From NCBI GenBank assembly GCA_018666235.1, contig JABJAB010000095.1:40944-104943 (forward strand): DNA of 64,000 nt, written 5' to 3'. The stretch comes from Ilumatobacter sp. GTDB lineage: Bacteria; Actinomycetota; Acidimicrobiia; Acidimicrobiales; Ilumatobacteraceae. The position numbers and the translations under genes are program-made. Below the pieces are notes generated by a model that ran no database searches, was not told the origin of the DNA, and worked only from the letters and a program-made list of their open reading frames with translations. Shown in pieces: positions 1 to 7,815 of this stretch (position 1 is its first letter; the number at the start of each line of letters is the position of its first letter).

Positions 1-394
1 TTTCGAGCGCCTGTTCACCTGTGTCAGGCTGCGAGATCAGCAGCTGGTCAACGTCGACACCGATCGCCCGGGCGTAGATCGGATCCATGGCGTGCTCGGC
101 ATCGATGTAGGCACACACGCCACCGTTGCGCTGGGCCTCAGCGACGACATGCATGGCGAGTGTGGACTTGCCCGACGACTCGGGACCATAGATCTCGGTG
201 ATGCGCCCACGAGGCAGACCGCCGACACCAAGCGCGAGGTCAAGTGCCAGCGCACCGGTCGGCACGACTTCGATCGCCATGTTGGTGCGTTCGCCCATTT
301 TCATGACCGCACCGCTGCCGAACTGCTTGTCGATCTGCGCCAGCGCCATCTCCAGCGCCTTGTCTTGATCCTTCTGCTTGCTGTGTGCTGCCAT
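1..394 (-). CDS. recA: Recombinase RecA, N-terminal part (3' end outside window)
   Basis: RecA forms ATP-dependent filaments on single-stranded DNA, drives strand exchange and triggers LexA self-cleavage. Only the first 131 codons lie in the window; the gene runs off the left edge. The visible part has the short N-terminal helix region, the family stretch QIDKQFGSGAVMKMG and the Walker A loop GPESSGKST near residues 70-78, followed by AYIDAEHAMDP. The ATG at 394 is preceded by AGGAA about 8 nt upstream on the minus strand, so translation is led by a Shine-Dalgarno site. A LexA-type operator lies about 165 bp upstream. Identity is certain. Confidence 0.97.
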   Translation of the reverse strand, partial: MAAHSKQKDQDKALEMALAQIDKQFGSGAVMKMGERTNMAIEVVPTGALALDLALGVGGLPRGRITEIYGPESSGKSTLAMHVVAEAQRNGGVCAYIDAEHAMDPIYARAIGVDVDQLLISQPDTGEQALE

Positions 395-548
395 GTCCGT
401 CGTTCCTGTCTGTTCGTGCTCTGCATGTGGGGCCGTGGCCCGAAGCGGTTGATGTGGGTGTTGGTGACCACCGTAAAGATTGGGTGTCACAGAGTTGATC
501 GAGGCACCGTTGGTGGAGTGATGCGCAGCGCCTCGTTCGAATGACAGC

Positions 549-578
549 AGTGTAGTCAACGAACGACTGTTCGGGCAA
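549..578 (-). promoter_or_regulatory. recA promoter with embedded LexA (SOS) box
   Basis: Read on the minus strand, TTGCCC (578-573) and TACACT (554-549) are 18 bp apart and resemble -35 and -10 elements. Inside the spacer is GAAC-N4-GTTC (561-572) with flanking C and G, which matches the actinobacterial/Gram-positive LexA operator core. A repressor bound there would block RNA polymerase, as expected for a DNA-damage-inducible recA. The match is seen directly; LexA binding is inferred. Confidence 0.75.
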
Positions 579-649
579 GGACCAATTATTCGAACAGTGC
601 CGAACGCATGCGTTGGTGACGGCTGGACGACGGAACAGCCCCGACTGCG

Positions 650-1069
650 TCAGTCGCTGTCGAACACCCCAGCGGCGATGTGGGCGGCCGAAAAGTCGTC
701 CGGCGAGACCTCGCGCCACGTCAGATCGATGGCCTGCCACATCGTGTACGACACCGGGTACGTCAGGATCGGTAACAGCAGCGCCGACGGAAGGAACACT
801 GTGAGCAGCGGCGCCACCGGTGTCTCGGGCCACGTGATTGTCAAGGTGATGCCCAGCGCAATGATCAACGGACCGAGCGTGATCATCGCTGCGATGGCAG
901 CGGCGCCGAGTTCGAAACCGACATCGCCGCGCCTCCAGCGCAGGCCACATGTCCGACAGTGCGGCTGCTTGGTGAACCATCCGGTAAAGAATGCTCCGCG
1001 TCCGCCACACCACGGGCAACGCCGCACCATGCCGCGCGACATCATGCGAACGAAGCCAGGTGACGTCAC
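650..1069 (-). CDS. DUF983 family zinc-ribbon membrane protein
   Basis: Small membrane protein of the DUF983 family; function unknown. The N-terminus has a CPWCGG...CRTCG zinc-ribbon-like pair of CxxC motifs, followed by two hydrophobic segments (about residues 52-80 and 85-110). The C-terminus keeps the family feature of a Trp-containing amphipathic stretch after the second segment. I chose GTG at 1069 over an upstream GTG at 1087 because a TATCGT -10 hexamer (1081-1076) ends 6 nt before it, the arrangement seen before many genes here. That gives 139 aa. It is divergent from the next gene. Confidence 0.8.
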   Translation of the reverse strand: MTSPGFVRMMSRGMVRRCPWCGGRGAFFTGWFTKQPHCRTCGLRWRRGDVGFELGAAAIAAMITLGPLIIALGITLTITWPETPVAPLLTVFLPSALLLPILTYPVSYTMWQAIDLTWREVSPDDFSAAHIAAGVFDSD

Positions 1070-1197
1070 GACGCCACGATACGACACCGCGCGATGTCAG
1101 CATCCGAGCCTTTTGGCACAACGACATCGCGGGCGACAGCGAGACGACTTGGAACCCACAGTCGCGAAATGGGCGCGGAATTTGTCAGACTCTCCGA

Positions 1198-2007
1198 ATG
1201 CGTCGTTCCCTCGCAGGGCTGCTCCTGCTTATCTCATGCGTGCTGTTCGCCGTCTCAATCAGCACGTGGTGGATGCAGCAGGTCGCCTTTTCGCCATCGA
1301 CGGACGCCGGAGCCACGTACGCGATTTTGGGCGACGCCGACATCCGTGGCGAGGCTGCGACGTTGATTGCATCAGCCGACGCCGGCCTCATCGGCACATC
1401 GACCGCACAACTCCGCGAGTTCGTCGAACAGATCTCACGACTCAACGATGGCGCTGCACTGATGGGCGGTTTTGTCGGAGATGCCCACGCCCGACTGATC
1501 GGCGACAGCAACGATCCCGTCATCATCAGCGCCGCCGAGCAATACACGATCGTGCGCGACGAGCGGGCCGCGCTGGCCCCCGACCTCACGCTGCCTGTTC
1601 CCCAAGTCGGCGGCGTGTCAACCGTCAACACCATCAGTTGGTGGCTGATGGTGTTGAGTGCCGCAGGTGGACTCCTCCTCCTGATCGCCGGCCTCGTGAC
1701 CAGGCCCGAGCGTGGCGAATTCACGTTCGCAATCGCCGTGGGGTTGGGCGTGCTGTCCGTACTGCTCGTGGTGTTCGGCTATCTCATCCCGCTCGGGCCA
1801 CTCACGTCTTTCTCAGACAACACCTGGATGGGCATTTTCCCTCGGCTCGCGAACCGGTCGCGAAACACCACGCTGCTCCTCGCCGTGATATCGGCCGCAA
1901 TTGCAGGCGCCGTCCTCCTGGGCACTTCGGGGCTCCGCCAGCGCCGCCAGCGCTCCACCCCCCTGAGCGTGGGGCGTTACCGCGAACAACATTCCTGGTC
2001 CCGCTGA
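1198..2007 (+). CDS. Uncharacterised membrane protein with signal anchor
   Basis: I do not recognise a named family. The 269-aa product begins with a signal peptide or anchor (RRSLAGLLLLISCVLFAVS). It then has a roughly 125-residue extracytoplasmic region and three hydrophobic segments (about residues 142-162, 170-192 and 218-240), and ends in a basic Arg/Gln-rich tail. The ATG at 1198 is supported by CAGACT ending 6 nt upstream (leaderless-type -10) and by the signal-peptide start; the reading frame stays open upstream but that extension looks non-coding. There is no operon partner: DUF983 is divergent and tRNA genes follow on the other strand. Confidence 0.65.
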   Translation: MRRSLAGLLLLISCVLFAVSISTWWMQQVAFSPSTDAGATYAILGDADIRGEAATLIASADAGLIGTSTAQLREFVEQISRLNDGAALMGGFVGDAHARLIGDSNDPVIISAAEQYTIVRDERAALAPDLTLPVPQVGGVSTVNTISWWLMVLSAAGGLLLLIAGLVTRPERGEFTFAIAVGLGVLSVLLVVFGYLIPLGPLTSFSDNTWMGIFPRLANRSRNTTLLLAVISAAIAGAVLLGTSGLRQRRQRSTPLSVGRYREQHSWSR

Positions 2008-2171
2008 CCGGCACACTCGACAGATCGCCGGACAGGCGCAGAACCGTCAATCCTGAGAGTCCTCAGCCAGGATCACAATTCCCGGCAGGCCAGGCGCGTG
2101 GCACCGACGGTGACGTGCGTCAACGACGGCGCTCACGCAACGCAGCAAGCCGGAAAGCCGGACTCGGTGAG

Positions 2172-2243
2172 TGCTTCCCCTGGGATTCGAACCCAGAACC
2201 AATTGATTAAGAGTCAACTGCTCTGCCATTGAGCTAGAGAAGC
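2172..2243 (-). tRNA. tRNA-Lys (CTT)
   Basis: A complete cloverleaf can be folded on the minus strand. The acceptor stem pairs GCTTCTC with GGGAAGC, the D-arm is GCTC...GAGC, and the anticodon loop CTCTTAA carries CTT. The T-arm is CTGGG-TTCGAAT-CCCAG. The discriminator base is A and CCA is not encoded. The anticodon decodes AAG, so this is lysine. Confidence 0.95.
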
Positions 2244-2305
2244 AAGCGGCCTGAGAGGGTACCAAGCGAAAGTTCGCCCGACACCCGCTCAGCGCCAGCG
2301 TTTGG

Positions 2306-2379
2306 GGTGGCCAAGGGGACTTGAACCCCCAACCGCCAGGATCACAACCTGGTGCTCTACCTATTGAGCTATGACCACC
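2306..2379 (-). tRNA. tRNA-His (GTG)
   Basis: Cloverleaf on the minus strand with acceptor stem GTGGTCA/TGGCCAC and anticodon GTG in loop TTGTGAT. The T-loop is TTCAAGT. A G lies at position -1 (2379) and faces a C discriminator (2306), the extra base pair diagnostic of histidine tRNA. CCA is not encoded. It lies 62 bp upstream of tRNA-Lys and may be co-transcribed with it. Confidence 0.95.
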
Positions 2380-2528
2380 ATGTAAGTCGCACAGTGTGCC
2401 ACGCGCGACGCCGATCGACACCCTTGAATTGCACCGAAGTTCGCAGCCACAGACGCAACGGGCGTACCGGTCACTGGCGGCAGATCGCACACGGCGCATT
2501 GGCGCCAGATCTGGTTGGCCTCAAGCGG

Positions 2529-3221
2529 TCACGACCCCATCCGTCTCGCCCAGTCCTCCGCAGTCATCCCAAGCTGCACCATTCGCTCCTGTGCGAAGAC
2601 AGGAACCTCAAACGTACCCCCGGCCGCATATCGGGCAACCACGTCAGAATCTTCTGCCCACACGTGACAGGTATTGAGGTTCATCTTCCACATGTCGGAA
2701 CGCTTCATCGGCACACGTTCCGCCGCTCCCTCTGAACGCTGCGCATCAGATGCGCGCATCGACCACATGCACTGGATCGCCACCGGAGCCATCGCCTGGA
2801 GCAACGCCGTGGTGTGCGTGCATGCACGAGGACCGCCAAACAGTTCACGGACTTGGTGCGTGAAGCCGCGAGCTATCGAAAGCCCCACCAACTTCTCGTA
2901 ATGCGGTTCAATCCTCGTGCACTCGATGTTTGGGTGAACCTCCATGTGCACTCGCGCCGCCACGATCTCCATTGAGGGATACGCCACCTCGAGGTCGACC
3001 TGCATGTGGTGAATAGTCAACGGATCAGGATCAATGTCGAGGTACAAGCCAGGCGGCTTCTGGTCGCGCACACCGCCTCGGATCAGGACCCGATCGGCCG
3101 CCAGACGAAATGCTCGGACGCGATACTCCCGATCATGCAACACCTCGAGTGGCCGTCCTTGGGCGTCCACCGGGTCATCGTCCAGAATGTCGTCGTGGGC
3201 AAAAAGCTCAGTGCTGCTCAT
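2529..3221 (-). CDS. DUF2889 domain protein
   Basis: The 230-aa soluble protein matches the DUF2889 family in layout. It has an N-terminal beta-rich half with DREYRVRAFRLAADRVLIRGGVRD split around a conserved D, then a middle HxMQVDLEVxYPxMEI segment. The C-terminal half has a conserved C (CTHTTALLQAMAPVAIQC) and ends in a metal- or ligand-like CHVWAEDSD stretch. Function is unknown. There is no signal peptide. ATG 3221 has GGAGTGA immediately upstream and also TACCGT ending 8 nt before it, so either initiation mode is possible. It is divergent from the TauE-like gene. Confidence 0.75.
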   Translation of the reverse strand: MSSTELFAHDDILDDDPVDAQGRPLEVLHDREYRVRAFRLAADRVLIRGGVRDQKPPGLYLDIDPDPLTIHHMQVDLEVAYPSMEIVAARVHMEVHPNIECTRIEPHYEKLVGLSIARGFTHQVRELFGGPRACTHTTALLQAMAPVAIQCMWSMRASDAQRSEGAAERVPMKRSDMWKMNLNTCHVWAEDSDVVARYAAGGTFEVPVFAQERMVQLGMTAEDWARRMGS

Positions 3222-3315
3222 TCACTCCGACGGTAACCGTCGATCTCCGAAGCGGCCCGGTCGGGTGCTCCCAAGAGATCGCGTCGCCGCCGTGCCGACC
3301 ACGTATCGTCAGGAC

Positions 3316-4161
3316 GTGTCTTCTGACGCCACCACAATGACGCCAAGCGGCGACGCAACGCCTCGATCAACGCCTGACCTCCGGATCGTGGCTCTCGTTG
3401 GAATCGCCGCAGGCGCGCTGGGTGGTCTCTTCGGCGTCGGTGGCGGGCTCATCATCGTTCCTGGACTCGTGCTGGTCGTCAAGCTCGAACGTCGCCTTGC
3501 CAACGGCACCTCACTCGCTGCAACACTGCCCATCGCGCTCGCGAGCCTGAGTACCTATCTCTACAACGGCAACGTCGACTGGGCTGTAGCCGGGTTCCTG
3601 GCATGCGGCACGATCGTCGGCGCGATCATCGGCACCAAGCTGCTCACGATCCTTCCCAAGCGCACCATCACCATCGTCTTCATCGTCACCGTGCTCGCCA
3701 CTGCGGCCCGATTGTTCACGACAGCCGACACCGCCGGCCGAGACAATGCCACCATCTACACAGGGCTCCTGCTTGTTGTCATCGGGCTCGCAACCGGCAC
3801 GTTGTCCGGTCTGCTGGGCATCGGTGGTGGCGTCGTCATGGTCCCGGCGATGGTCGTCGGCCTCGACATGGTCCCAGTCATTGCGAAAGGCACCTCGGTT
3901 GCCGTGATCGTCCCCACCTCAATCATGGGCACCATTCGAAATCGCAAGACGGCCTACGTGGATCTGAAAGTCGCAACCGTCGCAGGGTTGAGCGGCGCCG
4001 TCACCGCCGTCATGGGCGGCATGATCGCCGACAGCATCAGCACGTCACTGTCGAACATCATGTTTGCCTTCCTTCTACTGTTCGTCGCCGGGACGCAGTT
4101 CGTCACGCTGCGGTCAGACCGACGTGCCGATCTGGCCGCTGCAGCAGTAGACGTCGACTGA
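3316..4161 (+). CDS. TauE/SafE (TSUP) family sulfite/organic anion exporter
   Basis: Integral membrane transporter of the TSUP superfamily, whose members move sulfite, sulfonates or other organosulfur anions across the inner membrane. The 281-aa protein has the two-repeat TauE layout. Glycine-rich signatures GGLFGVGGGLIIVPGL (about residues 36-51) and GLLGIGGGVVMVPAMV (about 168-183) each sit in a helix pair, and about eight helices are visible. The GTG at 3316 is preferred because TATCGT (3304-3309) ends 6 nt before it and the longer open frame overlaps the divergent DUF2889 gene. Substrate cannot be told from sequence. A SulP transporter occurs 15 kb away. Confidence 0.85.
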   Translation: MSSDATTMTPSGDATPRSTPDLRIVALVGIAAGALGGLFGVGGGLIIVPGLVLVVKLERRLANGTSLAATLPIALASLSTYLYNGNVDWAVAGFLACGTIVGAIIGTKLLTILPKRTITIVFIVTVLATAARLFTTADTAGRDNATIYTGLLLVVIGLATGTLSGLLGIGGGVVMVPAMVVGLDMVPVIAKGTSVAVIVPTSIMGTIRNRKTAYVDLKVATVAGLSGAVTAVMGGMIADSISTSLSNIMFAFLLLFVAGTQFVTLRSDRRADLAAAAVDVD

Positions 4162-4225
4162 AGGAGCGGACCCGCTCAGCCGCAATGAGCTGGCGTCACG
4201 CTGCTGGCTGCGGCAAGATGTCGCC

Positions 4226-4816
4226 GTGCTCGCCCTAGTCGTCGTTGCCCACCCGTGCGGCGACAGCCTGACTCACGCGCTGGCAGAACGGGCGGAGGCC
4301 GGCTTGCGAACCGCCGGCTACGCGGTCGCACTTCTCGACCTCTACGCGCTCGGCTTTCGTGCTGCGATGAGCGAGGCGGAACGGACGTCATACCATGAGG
4401 ACCAGCCGATCCTCGACCCGATGGTCGCCGAGCACGCCAACCTGATCAAGCAGGCCACCGTTGTCGTGTTCGTGTACCCCACCTGGTGGAGCGGACTCCC
4501 AGCGATTCTGAAGGGCTGGCTCGAACGGGTCATCGTGCCGGGGGTGGGGTTTCACTTCGATGAGCGGACCGGCAAGGTCAAGCCCGGCCTTGGCCACGTT
4601 CGCCGCCTCGTCGGGATCTCAACCTATGGATCACCACGCTCGGCCGTCCGCCTCATCAACGACAACGGCCGCCGCACGATTTCCCGCGCGTTGAGATTGA
4701 GCTGCGGCGTACGTACTCGAACCCAGTGGCTCGGGCTCTACTCAGTCGACAACTCGACCAAATCAGAACGCCAGGACTTCGCGGCGTCGGTCGAACGAAC
4801 GATGGCGTCACTCTGA
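4226..4816 (+). CDS. NAD(P)H:quinone oxidoreductase-like flavodoxin-fold protein (copy 1)
   Basis: The 196-aa protein has the flavodoxin-like fold of the NQO1/KefF/MdaB group, which reduces quinones or other electrophiles with NAD(P)H and bound FMN/FAD. Family markers are the first strand VVVAHPCGDSLT (flavin phosphate loop), FVYPTWWSGLPAILKGWLERV (about residues 80-100) and GISTYGSPRS later. The GTG start has CAAGAT ending 6 nt upstream. Its stop overlaps the start of a paralogue (TGATG), so the two are translated together. Specific substrate is unknown. Confidence 0.85.
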   Translation: MLALVVVAHPCGDSLTHALAERAEAGLRTAGYAVALLDLYALGFRAAMSEAERTSYHEDQPILDPMVAEHANLIKQATVVVFVYPTWWSGLPAILKGWLERVIVPGVGFHFDERTGKVKPGLGHVRRLVGISTYGSPRSAVRLINDNGRRTISRALRLSCGVRTRTQWLGLYSVDNSTKSERQDFAASVERTMASL

Positions 4817-5448
4817 TGGCGATCCGTGTGCTGCCAAGACGTCGATCCCACCGACCGACACGAGCCCTCGTCGTGTATTGCCATCCGTCGCCGACCTCCT
4901 ACGTTGCAGCCCTACGCGACCGTGTACTGGTCGGGCTCGACGATGCGGGTGCCGAAACTCGACTGATCGACCTGTACGCCGATGGCTTCACTCCGGAGTT
5001 CAGTGCGTCCGAACGGGCCGCGCATCTCGATGATGGCACTGACCCCGCAATCAGTCAGCACGCTGAATCTCTGCAGTGGTGCAACACGTTGATTCTCGTC
5101 TACCCCACGTGGTGGGCGGGCCAACCAGCGATGCTCAAGGGCTGGTTCGACCGAGTCTTCGTGAGCGGCGTCGCGTGGGAACTCCCTGCTGGCGCCAACC
5201 GCCTGCGGCCCCATCTCGACAACCTCCGGCGCATCGTCGCTGTCACGACCCACGGGTCCCCGAAATACATCAACGCGCTCGAAGGCGAGGGAGGCAAGCG
5301 CACGCTCACCCGCGCGCTCCGCCCGATGGGTCACCGCTTCTGCCGAACGTCGTGGCTGGCGATCTACAACATCGACCGGAGCACCGACGACGCTCGCGTG
5401 CGTTTCCTCGATCGCACTGAAAAGGCGATCACCGCGCTCACGCGCTAA
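4816..5448 (+). CDS. NAD(P)H:quinone oxidoreductase-like flavodoxin-fold protein (copy 2)
   Basis: A paralogue of the preceding gene (210 aa) with the same landmarks: LVVYCHPSPTSYV at the flavin loop, LVYPTWWAGQPAMLKGWFDR in the middle, and VTTHGSPKYIN near the C-terminal third. It starts at the ATG that overlaps the upstream stop as TGATG; the longer frame upstream lies inside copy 1. Tandem, translationally coupled paralogues suggest a two-subunit or heterodimeric reductase, but this is inference. No electron-transfer partner is adjacent. Confidence 0.85.
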   Translation: MAIRVLPRRRSHRPTRALVVYCHPSPTSYVAALRDRVLVGLDDAGAETRLIDLYADGFTPEFSASERAAHLDDGTDPAISQHAESLQWCNTLILVYPTWWAGQPAMLKGWFDRVFVSGVAWELPAGANRLRPHLDNLRRIVAVTTHGSPKYINALEGEGGKRTLTRALRPMGHRFCRTSWLAIYNIDRSTDDARVRFLDRTEKAITALTR

Positions 5449-5456
5449 CCGGTGAT

Positions 5457-6359
5457 TCAGCTCCGAGCGATCGCCACGGCGACTTCGGCGGCGACGACGG
5501 CATTGTTCTCCGCGAGCGAAAGATTCGCCGGCACGCTGCGGCCCTCTGTCGCTGCACCGATTCGACCGAGTACGTACGGCGTGACCGCTGCCCCCGTGAT
5601 GCCTGATGCATCGCATTCAGCGAGCGCTGCCTCCAGCACGCCATCGAGCTCCGCAGCGTCAAGTTCGTCGGCCTCCGGTATCGGCACGGTCAGTAGCAGG
5701 CCAGAATCCACCCGTGTGAGCGACTTTGAAACGCGAGCGACTTCTTCGGCTGTCTCGACCCGATGTGGGACCGGAAGGCCAGAGGATCGCGTGTAGAACG
5801 CAGGGAACCAGTCGTGCTGCCACCCCAGGACCGGAACGCCTGCCGTCTCGAGGTACTCGAGTGTGCGCGGGAGATCGAGAAACGCTTTCGCTCCGGCCGA
5901 CACTGCAACGATGCTGTGTCGAGCCAACGAATCAAGGTCGGCGGACACATCGCCGGTCAACTCCGCGCCGCGGTGCACGCCGCCGAGCCCTCCGGTGGCA
6001 AAGACCCGCACCCCGCCAGCGGCGGCAATCGCGACCGACGCCGACACCGTCGTCGCGCCGAATTCCCAGGCTTGTGCGACCGCAACTGGAACATCGCGCT
6101 CGGCTGCTTTGCGCGCCGAGCCGAGAATCCGATCGTGTTCATCAGCCTCCAGGCCGAGCCGCACTTCGCCATCGAGCACCGCTGTCACGGCGGGAACCGC
6201 TCCCCCACGCCGGATCGCGTCGAGACAGCGATCGAGCGCCTCAGAGTTCGCCGGCGACGGCAGGCCCAGGTTCGAGAAGATCGTCGATTCAAGCGCAACA
6301 ACCGCATCGCCGCTGGCGAGTGCTGCAGCGACTTCGTGGGACAATTTCGGTGTAATCAC
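5457..6359 (-). CDS. psuG: Pseudouridine-5'-phosphate glycosidase
   Basis: PsuG reversibly cleaves pseudouridine 5'-phosphate to uracil and ribose 5-phosphate. The 300-aa product is of full family length and has ALESTIFSNLGLP near the N-terminus, FATGGLGGVHRGAE (about residues 119-132), SAGAKAFLDLPRTLEYLE and a C-terminal NLSLAENNA segment. GTG 6359 has TAGCCT ending 6 nt upstream. The partner kinase gene psuK is not next to it; the downstream neighbours are convergent. Identity is confident. Confidence 0.92.
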   Translation of the reverse strand: MITPKLSHEVAAALASGDAVVALESTIFSNLGLPSPANSEALDRCLDAIRRGGAVPAVTAVLDGEVRLGLEADEHDRILGSARKAAERDVPVAVAQAWEFGATTVSASVAIAAAGGVRVFATGGLGGVHRGAELTGDVSADLDSLARHSIVAVSAGAKAFLDLPRTLEYLETAGVPVLGWQHDWFPAFYTRSSGLPVPHRVETAEEVARVSKSLTRVDSGLLLTVPIPEADELDAAELDGVLEAALAECDASGITGAAVTPYVLGRIGAATEGRSVPANLSLAENNAVVAAEVAVAIARS

Positions 6360-6388
6360 ATCGGCAGGCTACGCGGCCTGCGCGCTCA

Positions 6389-7159
6389 TCAACCGATGGT
6401 TCCGACGTAGATGCCCTCTGGGTTGCCATCCGAGATGACGCCCGGCGCGTCCTCGATCGTGATCGCCAGCGCAACGACGGGTGTCTCGGTCGTGAACGTT
6501 TCAAGTTCGGGGTTTGGTCCGAAGATGCCCAGCGAGATCACGTCGGGCTCATCGGCCCCAGTATCGACGACGCCCCACAGTTGATATGTCTGGTCCGCTC
6601 CGAGTGCGGGCAACTCGCCTGCCCGGACGTAGCCGTGGCCGTCCTGGTCGATCACCGCAACAGCTTCGAACGACGAACCCTCGGCCACGAGGGTGGCCTT
6701 GGCAGAGTCACGATCTGCGTCGGCTGCTTCATACGCCGCAACCAGCGGATCGGTCGGAGCGGTTGCTCGATCGGCTATCCCGATCGCAACCACGGCAACA
6801 ATTGCAGCCGCTGCCGCTGACGCAATCCAAGGAGCGACCGTGGCAAAGCGACGTCGGCTCGGCGCATTCTCGATTGACATCACTCTGGCGAGTTCGGGCC
6901 CTGGCGCTGGTGCCGGGGCATCAAGCTCTTGCTCAATGCGGCTCCACAATCCTTCGGGCGCATCCATCCCAGTGAATGCGAGCATCGTGGCGACCTCGCG
7001 ATGTTCTCTGACCTCGGCGGCGGCCCTCGGGTTGATGGCGAGGTAGTCCTCGACGCGGTCCGCTTCCTCGGGCGAGACCGCATCGAGCGCATACGCACCC
7101 AGCAGCTCATCAAGGTCGTGGCTATCGGGCAGATCACTCATATTTGTACCCATCGTCAT
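6389..7159 (-). CDS. rskA: RskA-type anti-sigma factor
   Basis: Membrane-bound anti-sigma factor expected to hold the ECF sigma factor encoded just upstream. The cytoplasmic N-terminal anti-sigma domain has the typical LLGAYALDAVSPEEADRVE start. A single transmembrane helix (about residues 110-132, IASAAAAAIVAVVAIGIA) is followed by an extracytoplasmic RskA domain with TYQLWGVV and a conserved end EGIYVGTIG. Such proteins are usually removed by regulated proteolysis. Three starts are possible: ATG 7159, 7153 and 7141. I use 7159 because it overlaps the sigma stop as ATGA. Confidence 0.88.
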   Translation of the reverse strand: MTMGTNMSDLPDSHDLDELLGAYALDAVSPEEADRVEDYLAINPRAAAEVREHREVATMLAFTGMDAPEGLWSRIEQELDAPAPAPGPELARVMSIENAPSRRRFATVAPWIASAAAAAIVAVVAIGIADRATAPTDPLVAAYEAADADRDSAKATLVAEGSSFEAVAVIDQDGHGYVRAGELPALGADQTYQLWGVVDTGADEPDVISLGIFGPNPELETFTTETPVVALAITIEDAPGVISDGNPEGIYVGTIG

Positions 7160-7815
7160 TCCGATCCAACCGTGACGCCGGCTTGCACCAGTTCGGCTCG
7201 GAGTCGCTTCAGTCCAACTCGAATTCGGCTCTTGACCGTGCCTTCTGCCTCGCCCAGTTCGTCGGCGGCCTCTTTGTACGTTCGCCCACCGAAGTAGGCG
7301 AGCTCGATCGCGTCTCTTTCGCCTTCGGTGAGCACGTCCATCGCTTCGCGGACATGACCGGCGAGTGCCATGTCCCACACTTCCCGTCCAATGTCGTACC
7401 CGCCCTCAGCCTGCTCGCGCGACTCGCGTTCCTCGCGCTTGCGGCGGGCGACATCGGAGCGGATGATGTCAACCGCTCGGCCGTGCGTCTGCGCCAAGAG
7501 GTAGCTGCGCAGCGTGCCGCGCTCGGCATCGAAACGATCCGGCGTGTTCCACAATCGCAGGAACACCTCCTGCACAACCTCTTCGGCGCGAGCGTGATCG
7601 CTCAGCAGTCGTTTCGCCAACCCGTAGACCGCGCCGGCATTGCGGCGGTATGCCTCGGCCAGTGCGGCTTGCTGGTATCGGCCGATGGACACAACAAGCG
7701 CTGCGTCTGAAGCCTCGGTGTATTCCGAGTTCACAACGGGTCTACGGAGCCCGGACGAATCCGGATGACCAGTATTCGAAAAATCTTCCGGCGGGGGCAC
7801 GGGTGGCGTGGTCAC
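7156..7815 (-). CDS. sigK: ECF-family RNA polymerase sigma factor (SigK-like)
   Basis: A 219-aa extracytoplasmic-function sigma factor. Region 2 is seen as AEEVVQEVFLRLWNTPDRFD...GTLRSYLLAQTHGRAVDIIR. Region 4 is ELAYFGGRTYKEAADELGEAEGTVKSRIRVGLKRL with its helix-turn-helix. Paired with the RskA-like gene it resembles SigK/RskA of other actinobacteria, so it probably drives a small stress regulon that may include itself. Start GTG 7815 overlaps the stop of the upstream methyltransferase (GTGA), indicating a three-gene operon. The exact ECF subgroup is not certain. Confidence 0.9.
   Translation of the reverse strand: MTTPPVPPPEDFSNTGHPDSSGLRRPVVNSEYTEASDAALVVSIGRYQQAALAEAYRRNAGAVYGLAKRLLSDHARAEEVVQEVFLRLWNTPDRFDAERGTLRSYLLAQTHGRAVDIIRSDVARRKREERESREQAEGGYDIGREVWDMALAGHVREAMDVLTEGERDAIELAYFGGRTYKEAADELGEAEGTVKSRIRVGLKRLRAELVQAGVTVGSE

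Noticed and set aside
240..1127. A 295-codon minus frame across the recA promoter
   Set aside because: It overlaps recA, the SOS promoter and DUF983 in other frames and has no recognisable domain.
597..2210. A 537-codon open frame on the plus strand
   Set aside because: It is rich in Arg/Pro/His, typical of a shadow frame in GC-rich DNA. It covers DUF983 antisense, the 1198-2007 gene in another frame, and most of the tRNA-Lys gene.
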